Shown piece after piece: positions 7,461 to 14,656 of a stretch of 28,373 nt of DNA. Positions within the stretch are counted from its first letter, which is position 1, and each line of letters begins with the position of its first letter. Under the pieces are notes generated by a model. That model was given only the letters and a program-made list of their open reading frames with translations, was not told the DNA's origin and did not search any database. This DNA is from a virus. The DNA lies in IMG/VR virus record IMGVR_UViG_3300025127_000193, positions 1 through 28,373 of that record, one strand, 5' to 3'. The position numbers and the translations under genes are program-made.

Positions 7461-9916
7461 TATGCAAGGAGTCCTCCTGATCTTTGTTGTCTGCGTATTT
7501 CAGCTTGCACAGCAACGCCTATTTCTTCTCCTAATCGCCTTGCGTTAGAATTTCCTCCAGACATTTCTGATCTACCTGTACTGAGATTAACATTAACTAC
7601 TACATTATTTGTTGATCCTTTTAAAGCACTATTTGATGTAACTTTTCCCGATACACTTGGTGTAAATAATTCTGGTCCTTTTTCTCCGACCATATATGAT
7701 TTTCCTGCCATTGCGGGTCCGCCATTAGCAAGAAATCCACCAAACAAATTACCGAATATACCTTTACCTTTATTAAGATCTCCCTGTATATTTCCAAATA
7801 AAGCCCTATTGAAAAAAGCAGTAGATATTTTATTAATAACATTACTCAGTAAATCACTTAAAGTAGATGTGCCACGGATCATGCCCTGTATTCCCTGAGA
7901 CAAGTCGGTTGCTATTGTCTGAGCCATTCGTTCAAATGCTGCTGCTGTTTCGTCAGCTAACTGTCTCTCTTTTTGTAAATTTTGTAAATGTTTAAGTTTG
8001 TTGCGTATTTCAGCTTCGTCTTTTATTTCACCATCTTGTTTCATTTGCATTATTTGTTTTTCTATTTCAAATTCATCTGAAGTCAATCCAAAACTTTTTT
8101 CGAGTAATACTATTTCATCGGTTATATTTTTTACCCTTTGTTTCTGTATATCTGCTAATAGTTTTTCAACAGCAGCCTCTTCATTATTTTTATTAACTGT
8201 CCTTTGTCTTTCAAAAATAGCATCTCTAGCTTGATTAGCACTGGTTATTCCTGGAAACTCTGCTAATAACGCTTTTTCTTCTTCGCTTCTAAAGAAAGGA
8301 GCCTTCATCAGAAGGTCCCGTGCTTTGAGTAATTTTTGAGTCTCTAGATCATCTGATACTTCAGCTTGTCTCATTAAATTAGCGTTACTTACTGTTCTAA
8401 GTAACCCTGCACCTAGGCCACTTGACTTTAAGAAAGATGCAAAACCTGCTCTCATTTGGGTCATTGCTATTGTAAATTGATTTGCTAGTTCTGTAGTTCC
8501 TTTACCAAATCTTTGTAGAGCGTCTACACCTTCTTTACCTACGAGATTAATCATCTTTTGTCTGGCTGCTTCAAATGCTGCTTCTTCGTCACCTAGTTTT
8601 TGCAGAGTTTTGAGGTTCTTTTCAAATTCCGTTCCAGTAATTCCTAATGCTGCTGATACTGCCTCTACATCTTTTGTTGCATCATTTAAAGCTGCTCCAA
8701 GTTTTCCTGTTTCTACTGTAAACGATTGGATGGTTTGAGCTATTGTGGTAGCTGCTATACCTCCTGCAAATCCACCCATTTGTCCAAAGGATCCACCAAT
8801 ACCGCCACCCAATGCACCAGCAGCACCAACAAAAGGACCTTGACCAAATAATAGAGGGAAGCCACCACTTATTAACGCACTCTGGAAGTCAAATCCTCTG
8901 CCTCTGGCTGGACCAGGTAACAGTTGTCCGTCTGGTCCAAAATTTAAAGGACTGCTGGCTCCCATTGGAAACTTAAACGATGCTCCTCTTTTACGGGTTT
9001 TATTTTGTTCTTGTATAAGTTTTAGTCTATTTTGCTCTTTAGTTATGCCGTTAGTAAGTTCATTATTTATACGCTGTATGGAACCAAATTGCTTCCTGTT
9101 TTGAGCGTCTACCAATTCACCCATCTTTGCTCTTAACTTCGTGGTTTTCACTCCCTTTAGTTCAAGCATATTTAGATCAAACTGGAACTTTAATCTTCTT
9201 CGCTGCTGTGCAAACCTAGAGTCTATGCTCATAGCTGATGCACCTGTACCAAATTGTTCTAACTGTTTAGCTGTAGCAATTTGCGGTCCAAAAGGAACAC
9301 TTGTCTGTTGTCTGCCCTGAGTACCTAAATCTAGTATTTTTATACCTCTTGTACTAGGCTTAAGCATTTCTGTGCTCGGTAAACCTAATAGATTGTTTGG
9401 ACCGACTCCTCTACGCTGACTATCCATAAACGCAGCAGTTCTACCTGATGTTCTATTTAGTGCTGCTTCTGTTCTTTTTAAACCAATTATTTGTTGAAGA
9501 GTTTTTACTCTATTATTATCAACACCAGCATTTTTAATATTTTCTTTTAACTTTTTTTGTTCTAGATCAAGCTCTTTAGCAATAGTTTTGTTTATACTTT
9601 CTGCTGCTATAAACCTTTGCTGCTGATTTAAAAAAGCACCTTGCCTTAAACTTTTTCGTAATTTATCGAGTTTTAATCCTCTAGATTCCAGATCGTTTAG
9701 TTGAGTTTTTAACCTTTTAGTTATAAAAGCATTTCTAGTTCTTCTATCATCGTTTTGTAATCTTTGCTTTTCTATTATCTGTGCTCTACTATCTATTTTT
9801 ACAGGGGTCTTTAAGTTTCTTCTAAGTTTATTTACACGTTTTTCTAATTTCTCTAGTTCAGTTCTAGCTGCTTTAGTATCTAATTTTATATTTACGCTGT
9901 AATTTGACGCTGCCAC
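7460..9916 (-). CDS. H: Tape measure protein
   Basis: 818 residues. The start is GTG at 9916-9914: an in-frame TAA lies immediately upstream and no ATG follows for a long way. Domains in order: a positively charged helical/coiled-coil region (1-300); a Gly/Ala/Phe-rich hydrophobic segment around residues 350-400 (SGGFPLLFGQGPFVGAAGAL and following) that fits a membrane-active tape-measure stretch; more coiled coil (about 400-680); and a C-terminal motif NGGPAMAGKSYMVGEKGPE typical of lambda-type tape measures. The protein sets tail length and is ejected during DNA entry. At the usual 0.15 nm per residue the tail would be about 120 nm, which is an inference. It follows the G/G-T chaperones, as in lambda. 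Confidence 0.93.
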   Translation of the reverse strand: MAASNYSVNIKLDTKAARTELEKLEKRVNKLRRNLKTPVKIDSRAQIIEKQRLQNDDRRTRNAFITKRLKTQLNDLESRGLKLDKLRKSLRQGAFLNQQQRFIAAESINKTIAKELDLEQKKLKENIKNAGVDNNRVKTLQQIIGLKRTEAALNRTSGRTAAFMDSQRRGVGPNNLLGLPSTEMLKPSTRGIKILDLGTQGRQQTSVPFGPQIATAKQLEQFGTGASAMSIDSRFAQQRRRLKFQFDLNMLELKGVKTTKLRAKMGELVDAQNRKQFGSIQRINNELTNGITKEQNRLKLIQEQNKTRKRGASFKFPMGASSPLNFGPDGQLLPGPARGRGFDFQSALISGGFPLLFGQGPFVGAAGALGGGIGGSFGQMGGFAGGIAATTIAQTIQSFTVETGKLGAALNDATKDVEAVSAALGITGTEFEKNLKTLQKLGDEEAAFEAARQKMINLVGKEGVDALQRFGKGTTELANQFTIAMTQMRAGFASFLKSSGLGAGLLRTVSNANLMRQAEVSDDLETQKLLKARDLLMKAPFFRSEEEKALLAEFPGITSANQARDAIFERQRTVNKNNEEAAVEKLLADIQKQRVKNITDEIVLLEKSFGLTSDEFEIEKQIMQMKQDGEIKDEAEIRNKLKHLQNLQKERQLADETAAAFERMAQTIATDLSQGIQGMIRGTSTLSDLLSNVINKISTAFFNRALFGNIQGDLNKGKGIFGNLFGGFLANGGPAMAGKSYMVGEKGPELFTPSVSGKVTSNSALKGSTNNVVVNVNLSTGRSEMSGGNSNARRLGEEIGVAVQAEIRRQQRSGGLLA

Positions 9917-9946
9917 TTACACAAAAAATTACTAGATAACACAAGT

Positions 9947-10147
9947 TTAGCGTACTTTGCGTGTCTGGGCTTGTCTTTTTGCTTTTTCGTAGGCTTCTTC
10001 TTCTCGTTCAGATTTTATTTCAAAATATGCGTTCCATGCGTATAGCTCTTGCGTCGACATTTTTTCTCTTATCTCTCTATGGGTGTAGCCTAGTTTTTCC
10101 GCAATAAAAAATTGCAAGTAGACGAAATTGTTTTTACTTAGTTTCGC
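9947..10147 (-). CDS. T: gpT-like C-terminal part of the G-T tail assembly chaperone, made by a +1 frameshift
   Basis: This open segment is in the +1 frame relative to gene G and ends at TAA 9949-9947. It reads ...FVYLQFFIAEKLGYTHREIREKM then STQELYAWNAYFEIK..., the typical gpT/tail-chaperone extension (helical, EL.AWNAYFE.K.ERE). No good start codon precedes the conserved part, and an in-frame stop lies at 10153-10151, so the shift must occur between 10150 and 10136. The only clean slip is Lys AAA on A-AAA at 10151-10148 within GTA AAA AGC. The predicted fusion is 120 residues of G plus 66 of T, 186 in total. In lambda, G and G-T bind the tape measure and tube subunits during assembly. The frame and homologous sequence are seen; the recoding mechanism is inferred. 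Confidence 0.8.
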   Translation of the reverse strand, partial: AKLSKNNFVYLQFFIAEKLGYTHREIREKMSTQELYAWNAYFEIKSEREEEAYEKAKRQAQTRKVR

Positions 10148-10508
10148 TTTTTACGGCATCGGGGCTTTCCTCCTCGCCCATGCTCTGCATTTTAGTCATA
10201 ATATCAAGCAATACTGCTAGAGGTATTTCTCTTCTTAGAGATGGTAAATCTGCTGGTACAAATAGTTTTGCACCTGACTCATCTTCGGCTTTCGTAACAA
10301 TTACCTGAAGAGCAAAGTCCAAACTTCCTTCTTCCTGACCTTTGTTCATAGCCAGTAATGTATTGTTTATTGTGTCTCTATCAGCTATTGTAAGAGGCGA
10401 CCAGAATATTTTTAGGATTAGTTCTTCCCCTTTTAAAATAGAGTAGCTACTACGTTCTTCAACACTAAAGGCTTGCTTTAGCTTGTCGATTGCTCTTACT
10501 GTTGCCAT
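10134..10508 (-). CDS. G: Tail assembly chaperone G homologue
   Basis: 124 residues, ATG at 10508. The size, position directly upstream of the tape measure and the overlapping T-type frame identify it as the gpG-like chaperone. Visible features are an N-terminal beta-rich region (SILKGEELILKIFWSPLTIADRD), a central conserved helical part (TINNTLLAMNKGQEEGSLDFALQVIVTKAEDESGAKLF) and an acidic tail MGEEESPDAV just before the frameshift site. gpG coats the tape measure and recruits tail-tube protein through the T extension. The product is not expected in mature virions. Expression ratio of G to G-T would be set by the recoding site at 10148-10154. Confidence 0.82.
   Translation of the reverse strand: MATVRAIDKLKQAFSVEERSSYSILKGEELILKIFWSPLTIADRDTINNTLLAMNKGQEEGSLDFALQVIVTKAEDESGAKLFVPADLPSLRREIPLAVLLDIMTKMQSMGEEESPDAVKSETK
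10148..10154 (-). promoter_or_regulatory. Candidate +1 programmed frameshift site (GTA AAA A)
   Basis: On the minus strand the G frame reads GTA AAA AGC GAA ACT AAG TAA. A P-site tRNA-Lys on AAA can move forward one base and re-pair perfectly with AAA. From there the ribosome reads GCG AAA CTA AGT AAA AAC into the T frame. The minus-2 alternatives in the permitted interval would not keep codon pairing, and a minus-1 shift leads to the wrong frame. No CCC or GGG slippery heptamer of the lambda kind is present. Confidence 0.6.
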
Positions 10509-10544
10509 AAAAAATTGTATCTATTCTTGTAGTATAGCTTATTA

Positions 10545-11141
10545 CTAATAATCAACACTAAAACTTATATTTTTAGCTTTGAATGTTTCAGCTAATGCTA
10601 ACGCTATAGCATCGTTGTACCGCTCAGTTTGCATATAAACTTTGTACCAATCGGGATTTTTACTAGGAGGTGTTATTTCATCAACTATCTGTGAGTGCTC
10701 GTAATATGTTATTCCTCCTGCTTCTCCCACAGGTGCAGTAGCTCCTGGATTATTTATAGCGAATCCAGCATATTCGGCTTCGTTACCAACATATAGATCT
10801 TTCTCTAAAGGTACTTTTTTGGGCCGTTTTCTCTTTGGTAGTGAACGAGTTACTCTTATTTGATCGTAAACACTGCCTGTATAATCAGGATCTTCCATGA
10901 CTTCAAGTAATGAAGCATCATATCCCTCTATATCTCCTTCGCCAATTTGTGCTCTTTTTCTTGATTCTTTAACTGGTTGCACTGGAGTTTCACTTATCTT
11001 CCAACTTGTAGCAAAATGACCTGTCCACCATGGACCAGCAGCCTGTAAATCCTGTACCATTGCCGAGGCAACTTTACCTCTAAGTCTTATCATGTCTTGC
11101 TCTAAATCGTTAGCAAGCTGTGAAATGTCTTTGTTAGGCAT
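10545..11141 (-). CDS. Tail completion / head-tail joining protein (lambda Z or HK97 gp10 type)
   Basis: 198 residues, ATG at 11141, overlapping the stop of the tail terminator gene by 8 nt. The pattern is that of the gpZ/HK97-gp10 family: an N-terminal helix (ISQLANDLEQDMIRLRGKVASAMVQDL), then the sheet segment GPWWTGHFATSWKI, which corresponds to the family's T-G-x-L/F-x-x-S-W signature. Further on is LYVGNEAEYAGFAINNPG, the usual IGN..-YA...E region. The C-terminal helix is NDAIALALAETFKAK. Such proteins complete the tail end that docks with the head. The neighbours, terminator and stopper upstream and G downstream, agree. Confidence 0.75.
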   Translation of the reverse strand: MPNKDISQLANDLEQDMIRLRGKVASAMVQDLQAAGPWWTGHFATSWKISETPVQPVKESRKRAQIGEGDIEGYDASLLEVMEDPDYTGSVYDQIRVTRSLPKRKRPKKVPLEKDLYVGNEAEYAGFAINNPGATAPVGEAGGITYYEHSQIVDEITPPSKNPDWYKVYMQTERYNDAIALALAETFKAKNISFSVDY

Positions 11142-11562
11142 TGGCAGTAAAAGTGCAACTAACTACAGATAGAAAATGACTTTCTCTTTCTGTACTGACA
11201 GAAGTTGGTCCAGCTATCTGACCAACACGGGGAGAAGCAGAAAATGTGTCCGAGTAACCTGATGCGTTTACAGAGATCAATCCATCTATAACAGCTTCGG
11301 CTATTGCTGCTCCATCTGCTGTTCCTTTATTTTTGGGAGTCATAACTCCACAGGTTATTGATCCTCCATAATAATCCAGTGCTCCTCCCTGTGGTTGGAT
11401 TGTTGATTGTGTGAAATCAAGACTTACCATTACATACTTTTTATTTTTACCTGGAGTTGTAAAAGGCATATTGTCGAACACAACTGTCACTGTATTGTCA
11501 GCAGCAGTTACGGCAGTTTTAATTGCGGTTTCAAATGCTGCTCGTGCGTTTACTAAAGTCAT
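11134..11562 (-). CDS. U: Tail terminator protein (lambda U-like, DUF4128 type)
   Basis: 142 residues, ATG at 11562. It begins with a helix typical of U-like proteins (NARAAFETAIKTAV), followed by the strand pair TVTVVFDNMPFTTPGKNKKYVMVSLDF and a QPQGGALDYYGGSITCGVMTPKNKGTADG segment, then a helix AAIAEAVIDGLIS. The central G.....YYG.i..gv.tP...G pattern and the helix-sheet order match phage tail terminators that cap the tube at its final length. It sits between the stopper-like and tail-completion genes and overlaps both (1 nt and 8 nt). The symbol is by analogy to lambda. Confidence 0.72.
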   Translation of the reverse strand: MTLVNARAAFETAIKTAVTAADNTVTVVFDNMPFTTPGKNKKYVMVSLDFTQSTIQPQGGALDYYGGSITCGVMTPKNKGTADGAAIAEAVIDGLISVNASGYSDTFSASPRVGQIAGPTSVSTERESHFLSVVSCTFTANA

Positions 11563-11945
11563 TAGAAAATAACGTCAACTCTGAATAAATATTCCTGACC
11601 ACCACGCAAAGTTCTCACATCTGTAATCTTTGCAACTCTGGTAGATCCAGAAAATGTAAGAGTGATCTCATCTGATAATAAAGGCTGACTGTCTCCTATG
11701 AGATCGGGTGTTATAAAAATTCTAGCTGTGTTTTCCTGGAATCCTGTTTCTTCACTGGATCGTATAAATTCTATAGGAACTTTTATTGTATAGCTTGTAT
11801 CGCTACTGGTTACTGCACCTGTTGAAGTGTTATACGAAGCAGATAGTTTTCTGGTGTAGATAATTGTTGTGTCTAATGAGTCTCCTAGTTGAGACACTAC
11901 CTGTTTGGCTACGTTTTTTAGTAGTGAGTCTAGTTGTCCTGCCAT
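11562..11945 (-). CDS. Head completion / stopper-type connector protein
   Basis: 127 residues, ATG at 11945, in 1-nt overlaps with both neighbours. It has an N-terminal helix (MAGQLDSLLKNVAKQVVSQLGDSLD) and then beta strands: TTIIYTRK, YTIKVPIEFIRSSEETG, ARIFITPDLIG, DEITLTFSGSTRVAKITDVRTLRGGQEYLFRVDVIF. The order and length resemble head-closure proteins of the HK97 gp7/SPP1 gp16 type, where a small barrel plugs the portal channel. No catalytic motif is visible. The assignment relies mainly on this fold-like pattern and on its place between the DnaT_2-like connector and the tail terminator. Confidence 0.6.
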   Translation of the reverse strand: MAGQLDSLLKNVAKQVVSQLGDSLDTTIIYTRKLSASYNTSTGAVTSSDTSYTIKVPIEFIRSSEETGFQENTARIFITPDLIGDSQPLLSDEITLTFSGSTRVAKITDVRTLRGGQEYLFRVDVIF

Positions 11946-12475
11946 TATCCTCTAACTGCCCGTAGTTGGAAACTGCCAGCACCGCCTAGCATATATGCTC
12001 CAAGATAACTTTGCAGCCACGGGTAAACATCTAAAATGTTATTTATAGATCCAGTTCCCTGACTCGCAGTGTTGTACTTAACTTGAATATCTCCTAGTTT
12101 TACTTCGGAGAAATTACCATCTTTACCAGTAGTACCAGTAATAGCATCTGTATCATTTGCTAAAGCATTAGCTAATTCAAATTGTGCATATTTAATACCT
12201 TGAGGAATTAAATCGCAAGAAAGTTCTACCCCATCTACCTGATAATTATTTCTTGGAAATTTTAACGCCTGTCCATCATCACATCTATCTCCGTAATAAA
12301 CAAAACTATCAATCCATCTTGTAGCTGATATTAATGCACGATTCTTTTTATCATCCTGTTTATTATCCCATTGCGTAGAACTTGGGACAGTTTCAAAGTA
12401 TGCGTCTGCTTCAGCTAATGTGACATAGCTATTAGCATTTGCTCCTTTTATTGTTGCGTCTATAGTAGCTGCCAC
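11945..12475 (-). CDS. Head-tail connector, DnaT_2-like (adaptor) protein
   Basis: 176 residues. The start is GTG at 12475-12473, 24 nt after a promoter-like -10 box. The N-terminal ANSYVTLAEADAYFETVPSSTQW, the stretch KNRALISATRWIDSFVYYGDRCDDGQALKFPRN and the following IPQGIKYAQFELANAL match a phage family annotated as putative DnaT-like. These proteins sit in head-tail connector positions and are best viewed as adaptor rings under the portal. The C-terminal LDVYPWLQSYLG helix is also usual for it. It is the first gene after the capsid terminator. Function as adaptor is inferred from position. Confidence 0.75.
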   Translation of the reverse strand: MAATIDATIKGANANSYVTLAEADAYFETVPSSTQWDNKQDDKKNRALISATRWIDSFVYYGDRCDDGQALKFPRNNYQVDGVELSCDLIPQGIKYAQFELANALANDTDAITGTTGKDGNFSEVKLGDIQVKYNTASQGTGSINNILDVYPWLQSYLGAYMLGGAGSFQLRAVRG

Positions 12476-12498
12476 GATTATTAAAGTAATTTAGTTTT

Positions 12499-12527
12499 AT
12501 TGTAGCGTAAAGAAAAAACCCCACCAA
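12499..12527 (-). promoter_or_regulatory. Promoter for the connector/tail genes
   Basis: Minus strand reads TTGGTG, 17 nt, TACAAT. The -35 (12522-12527) lies inside the capsid terminator hairpin and the -10 is 12504-12499. It points at the GTG start at 12475. The arrangement would restart transcription of connector and tail genes independently of the capsid message. The -35 is only partly consensus. Confidence 0.5.
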
Positions 12528-12544
12528 TATTTGATGAGGTTTTT
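12511..12544 (-). terminator. Rho-independent terminator after the capsid gene
   Basis: On the minus strand the 9-bp stem ACCTCATCA / TGGTGGGGT (with G-U pairs; plus-strand coordinates 12518-12526 and 12532-12540) with loop AATAT is followed by six Ts (12518-12513). It lies 22-50 nt past the capsid stop. The opposite strand also has four to five Ts after the stem, so it may act both ways, but no plus-strand gene needs it here. Confidence 0.85.
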
Positions 12545-12565
12545 GATGACCACTTTCTAATACTA

Positions 12566-13654
12566 TTAAGAAATATTAGTTGTATCAAGGGGTGAGTTAA
12601 CAATTATCTCAACGATGGGGATTAAATCAGCATCGTATGTGATACCCCAGTTATTTGAGTTGCCTAACTGAGCATTTGTTGGGTTGTCAGTAGCAGATGT
12701 CCACTTAGTTCCCATAACGTGATAAGCACTGTGATAATCAACAGACATAACATCCTGCTTGGAGAGAATGTTTCTATCTGATTCAATACCCAATGGTGAT
12801 TGCTCTCCTTCAAGGATTGTGCCTGACTTAATTAAGAAGCAACGGAACTCAGTCTGATGACCAGAAGAACCAGGAGCAACTGTATTAACCTGAGAGTCAA
12901 TAACTACATTCATGCCAGCAAATTGTCCGATGCTTGTTTCACTAACACCGACACCACCGCCACCCCAAGTTACTGCACCACCAGTTGATAGAGCAGATGT
13001 TGAGAATGTAAGCATACCAACTTGATATAAGTAGTAAGCAACAGATGGGTGAACAACTAAAGTGTCTAACTCATCTCCTCTTGATCCAAGAAGTGATCTT
13101 CCTCTTGCAACAGTGGAAGCTGTTAGGAAGTTTGCTTCAACAGCACTTGTACCAGCTTTAGCTACGTCAAGTGAGTTTGCACCTAATGGACCAGTACCAG
13201 AAGCAAATAAACCATCTAGCAAGCTGAATAATCTTGCAGAGTTTAGTTTGTTGATAGCATCTGCAATTTGGTTTCTGATGTGACCCATTGGATCTTCACC
13301 AGCAGCCAATACAGCTACATCATCAACAGCATACGCAAAACCCCTATGACAGATGGTTGCGATCTGTGTATCTGTACCAATCTTCTGTGGTGTCAAGTGA
13401 CCTTGATTACTTGTACCCCATGTTGCTGTACCATCTAAGATTTCCTCAGTTGGTGTGATTGGGTTAAATTCTGGAACTTGTATTCTTGTTCCACCTTCTG
13501 TTGCGTCAAGAAGTGAGTTTCTTACAACAGCCCCAGATTTAATAAACGCACTACGCTCCTTGATTGCTTCGGAAACGTATGTGCTGAGATTATTTCTCTT
13601 AACGATATCCGCTAATAGGACACCGCCAGAGTAATTCTGAAACGGAGCAGCCAT
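12566..13654 (-). CDS. Major capsid protein
   Basis: 362 residues, ATG at 13654. It follows the scaffold gene and is itself followed by a strong terminator, which is the usual setting for the most highly expressed head protein. The N-terminal half has ADIVKRNNLSTYVSEAIKERSAFIKSG and a loop region rich in charged residues (GGTRIQVPEFNPITPTEEILDG). The core has the helix NQIADAINKLNSARLFSLLDGLF, and the later part carries DTLVVHPSVAYYLYQVGML and GMNVVIDSQV, segments typical of HK97-fold coat proteins of the phage coat family. No prohead protease is encoded next to it; a separate scaffold is. The HK97-fold assignment is by pattern. Codon usage looks more GC-rich than in the neighbouring genes, consistent with high expression. 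Confidence 0.88.
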   Translation of the reverse strand: MAAPFQNYSGGVLLADIVKRNNLSTYVSEAIKERSAFIKSGAVVRNSLLDATEGGTRIQVPEFNPITPTEEILDGTATWGTSNQGHLTPQKIGTDTQIATICHRGFAYAVDDVAVLAAGEDPMGHIRNQIADAINKLNSARLFSLLDGLFASGTGPLGANSLDVAKAGTSAVEANFLTASTVARGRSLLGSRGDELDTLVVHPSVAYYLYQVGMLTFSTSALSTGGAVTWGGGGVGVSETSIGQFAGMNVVIDSQVNTVAPGSSGHQTEFRCFLIKSGTILEGEQSPLGIESDRNILSKQDVMSVDYHSAYHVMGTKWTSATDNPTNAQLGNSNNWGITYDADLIPIVEIIVNSPLDTTNIS

Positions 13655-13706
13655 TCAGATTACCTATAAAAAGTTTTTTGCGATACCCTAATCACAGATA
13701 AGGGAA

Positions 13707-13725
13707 TTAGTTTCACAGAAACTAA
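13707..13725 (-). other. Hairpin directly after the scaffold stop codon
   Basis: A perfect 8-bp stem TTAGTTTC / GAAACTAA with a three-base loop begins at the base following the scaffold stop (13726-13728). No T-run follows on the minus strand, so it is not a classic terminator. It may set the ratio of scaffold to capsid message by partial termination or RNA processing; that is a guess. The remaining bases to the capsid start (13655-13706) show nothing else clear. Confidence 0.5.
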
Positions 13726-14448
13726 CTATTTTTGAGCCTCTTGCTTGAGCACTGCTGCAAGCTGCGGATCTTGTTCTAATAGTAGCATTTGTTGTGTGAG
13801 ATTGCCCGTTTTCCAAGGGTTTACAGGTCCTCCACCAGCATTTGCCACGGGGCTAGGTCTAGCACCCATTCCTGCTGCTGAACTTGGTTTAAAATGATGT
13901 TCCCAACCACTTCCAGGGTTTTTGAGACTACTGATATAAGTATTTAAATCTTGCTCAACTCCACCATTAAGAATAACTACTTTACCTTCAGCGTTCTTTT
14001 GTAACTTATTTTGTAACAATGATAAAGTTTGTTCTGCATTTATAGCTCCAAGATTACTGATAGCTGCTAGGGCTGCTGTTTTTGTGGAGGCTACTTCGTG
14101 AGAGTTTTTCATCTCCTCTAGTTGTTGAGACAAGCTAGAGATTTGCTGATCTTTTTCCTGTGCTGTTTTATTAGCTTCCTCCCAAAGAGTTTTCCATTGA
14201 CCCTGTTCTTCTAAATCTTTGGTACGTTTTTCTTCTTTCTGCTTATAGACATCATCCAGTTTTCCCTTGATGCCTTTAAACTTTTCCTGTAATTCAGCAG
14301 CTTCTTTACGGGCAGCAGCTAATTTTGCTTCGTATTCTGCTTTTACAGAACTGAGATCAGGTGCTTGTGGTTGTGAAGGAGTGTCAGCCACGGGCTGTTC
14401 AGCAGGAGTCACGGAGTCAGGCTGAATGACTTTTTCTTCGATTGCCAT
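13726..14448 (-). CDS. Capsid assembly scaffolding protein
   Basis: 240 residues, ATG at 14448. The composition is typical of scaffolds: a Pro/Gln-rich N-terminus, a long charged coiled coil (about 33-130; SSVKAEYEAKLAAARKEAAELQEKFKGIKGKLDDVYKQKEEKR and onward), then a flexible Gly/Pro/Ala section (about 190-215, AAGMGARPSPVANAGGGPVNPW) and a C-terminal helix QQMLLLEQDPQLAAVLKQEAQK that would bind coat. It lies immediately upstream of the major capsid gene and downstream of the portal, as in most tailed phages. No protease motif is present. Confidence 0.85.
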   Translation of the reverse strand: MAIEEKVIQPDSVTPAEQPVADTPSQPQAPDLSSVKAEYEAKLAAARKEAAELQEKFKGIKGKLDDVYKQKEEKRTKDLEEQGQWKTLWEEANKTAQEKDQQISSLSQQLEEMKNSHEVASTKTAALAAISNLGAINAEQTLSLLQNKLQKNAEGKVVILNGGVEQDLNTYISSLKNPGSGWEHHFKPSSAAGMGARPSPVANAGGGPVNPWKTGNLTQQMLLLEQDPQLAAVLKQEAQK

Positions 14449-14451
14449 TAA

Positions 14452-14622
14452 TTATTCGGAAAGTGGATTGGTAGTTTTCTTTTTTGAGGTCTTTTTCTTG
14501 TTTTCTTTTGGTTCAGGAGCAGGACAAACTTCAGCAACCTTTTGTGCTTCAGTTTTAGGCTCCACTACTTCCCATTTATAAGTTCCGTCAGATTGCAGAA
14601 CTTTATCAATAGATCCAGCCAT
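14452..14622 (-). CDS. Small protein (56 residues) between portal and scaffold
   Basis: ATG at 14622, stop TAA at 14454-14452, 3 nt before the scaffold ATG. The N-terminus is SIDKVLQSDGTYKWEVVEPK, then a lysine-rich tail (KENKKKTSKKKTT). The compact spacing on both sides (34 nt after the portal stop and 3 nt before the scaffold start) supports it as a real translated gene. Its function is unknown. A DNA-binding or capsid-associated role is possible from the basic tail. Confidence 0.65.
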   Translation of the reverse strand: MAGSIDKVLQSDGTYKWEVVEPKTEAQKVAEVCPAPEPKENKKKTSKKKTTNPLSE

Positions 14623-14645
14623 GAAAATGTGTGTACTTATCTACT

Positions 14646-14654
14646 ATTGTATCA
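14646..14654 (-). promoter_or_regulatory. Possible extended -10 promoter upstream of the 56-residue gene and scaffold
   Basis: The minus strand has TGATACAAT (TG-n-TACAAT), 24 nt before the start at 14622, in the short gap after the portal. No matching -35 is seen, so the element would rely on the extended -10. The same TACAAT box is used by other promoters in this window. Confidence 0.4.
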
Positions 14655-14656
14655 GA

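Noticed and set aside
10514-10519. TACAAT box just before gene G
   Set aside because: No -35 at a workable distance and the start would be at the ATG itself; G is more likely read from the upstream promoter.
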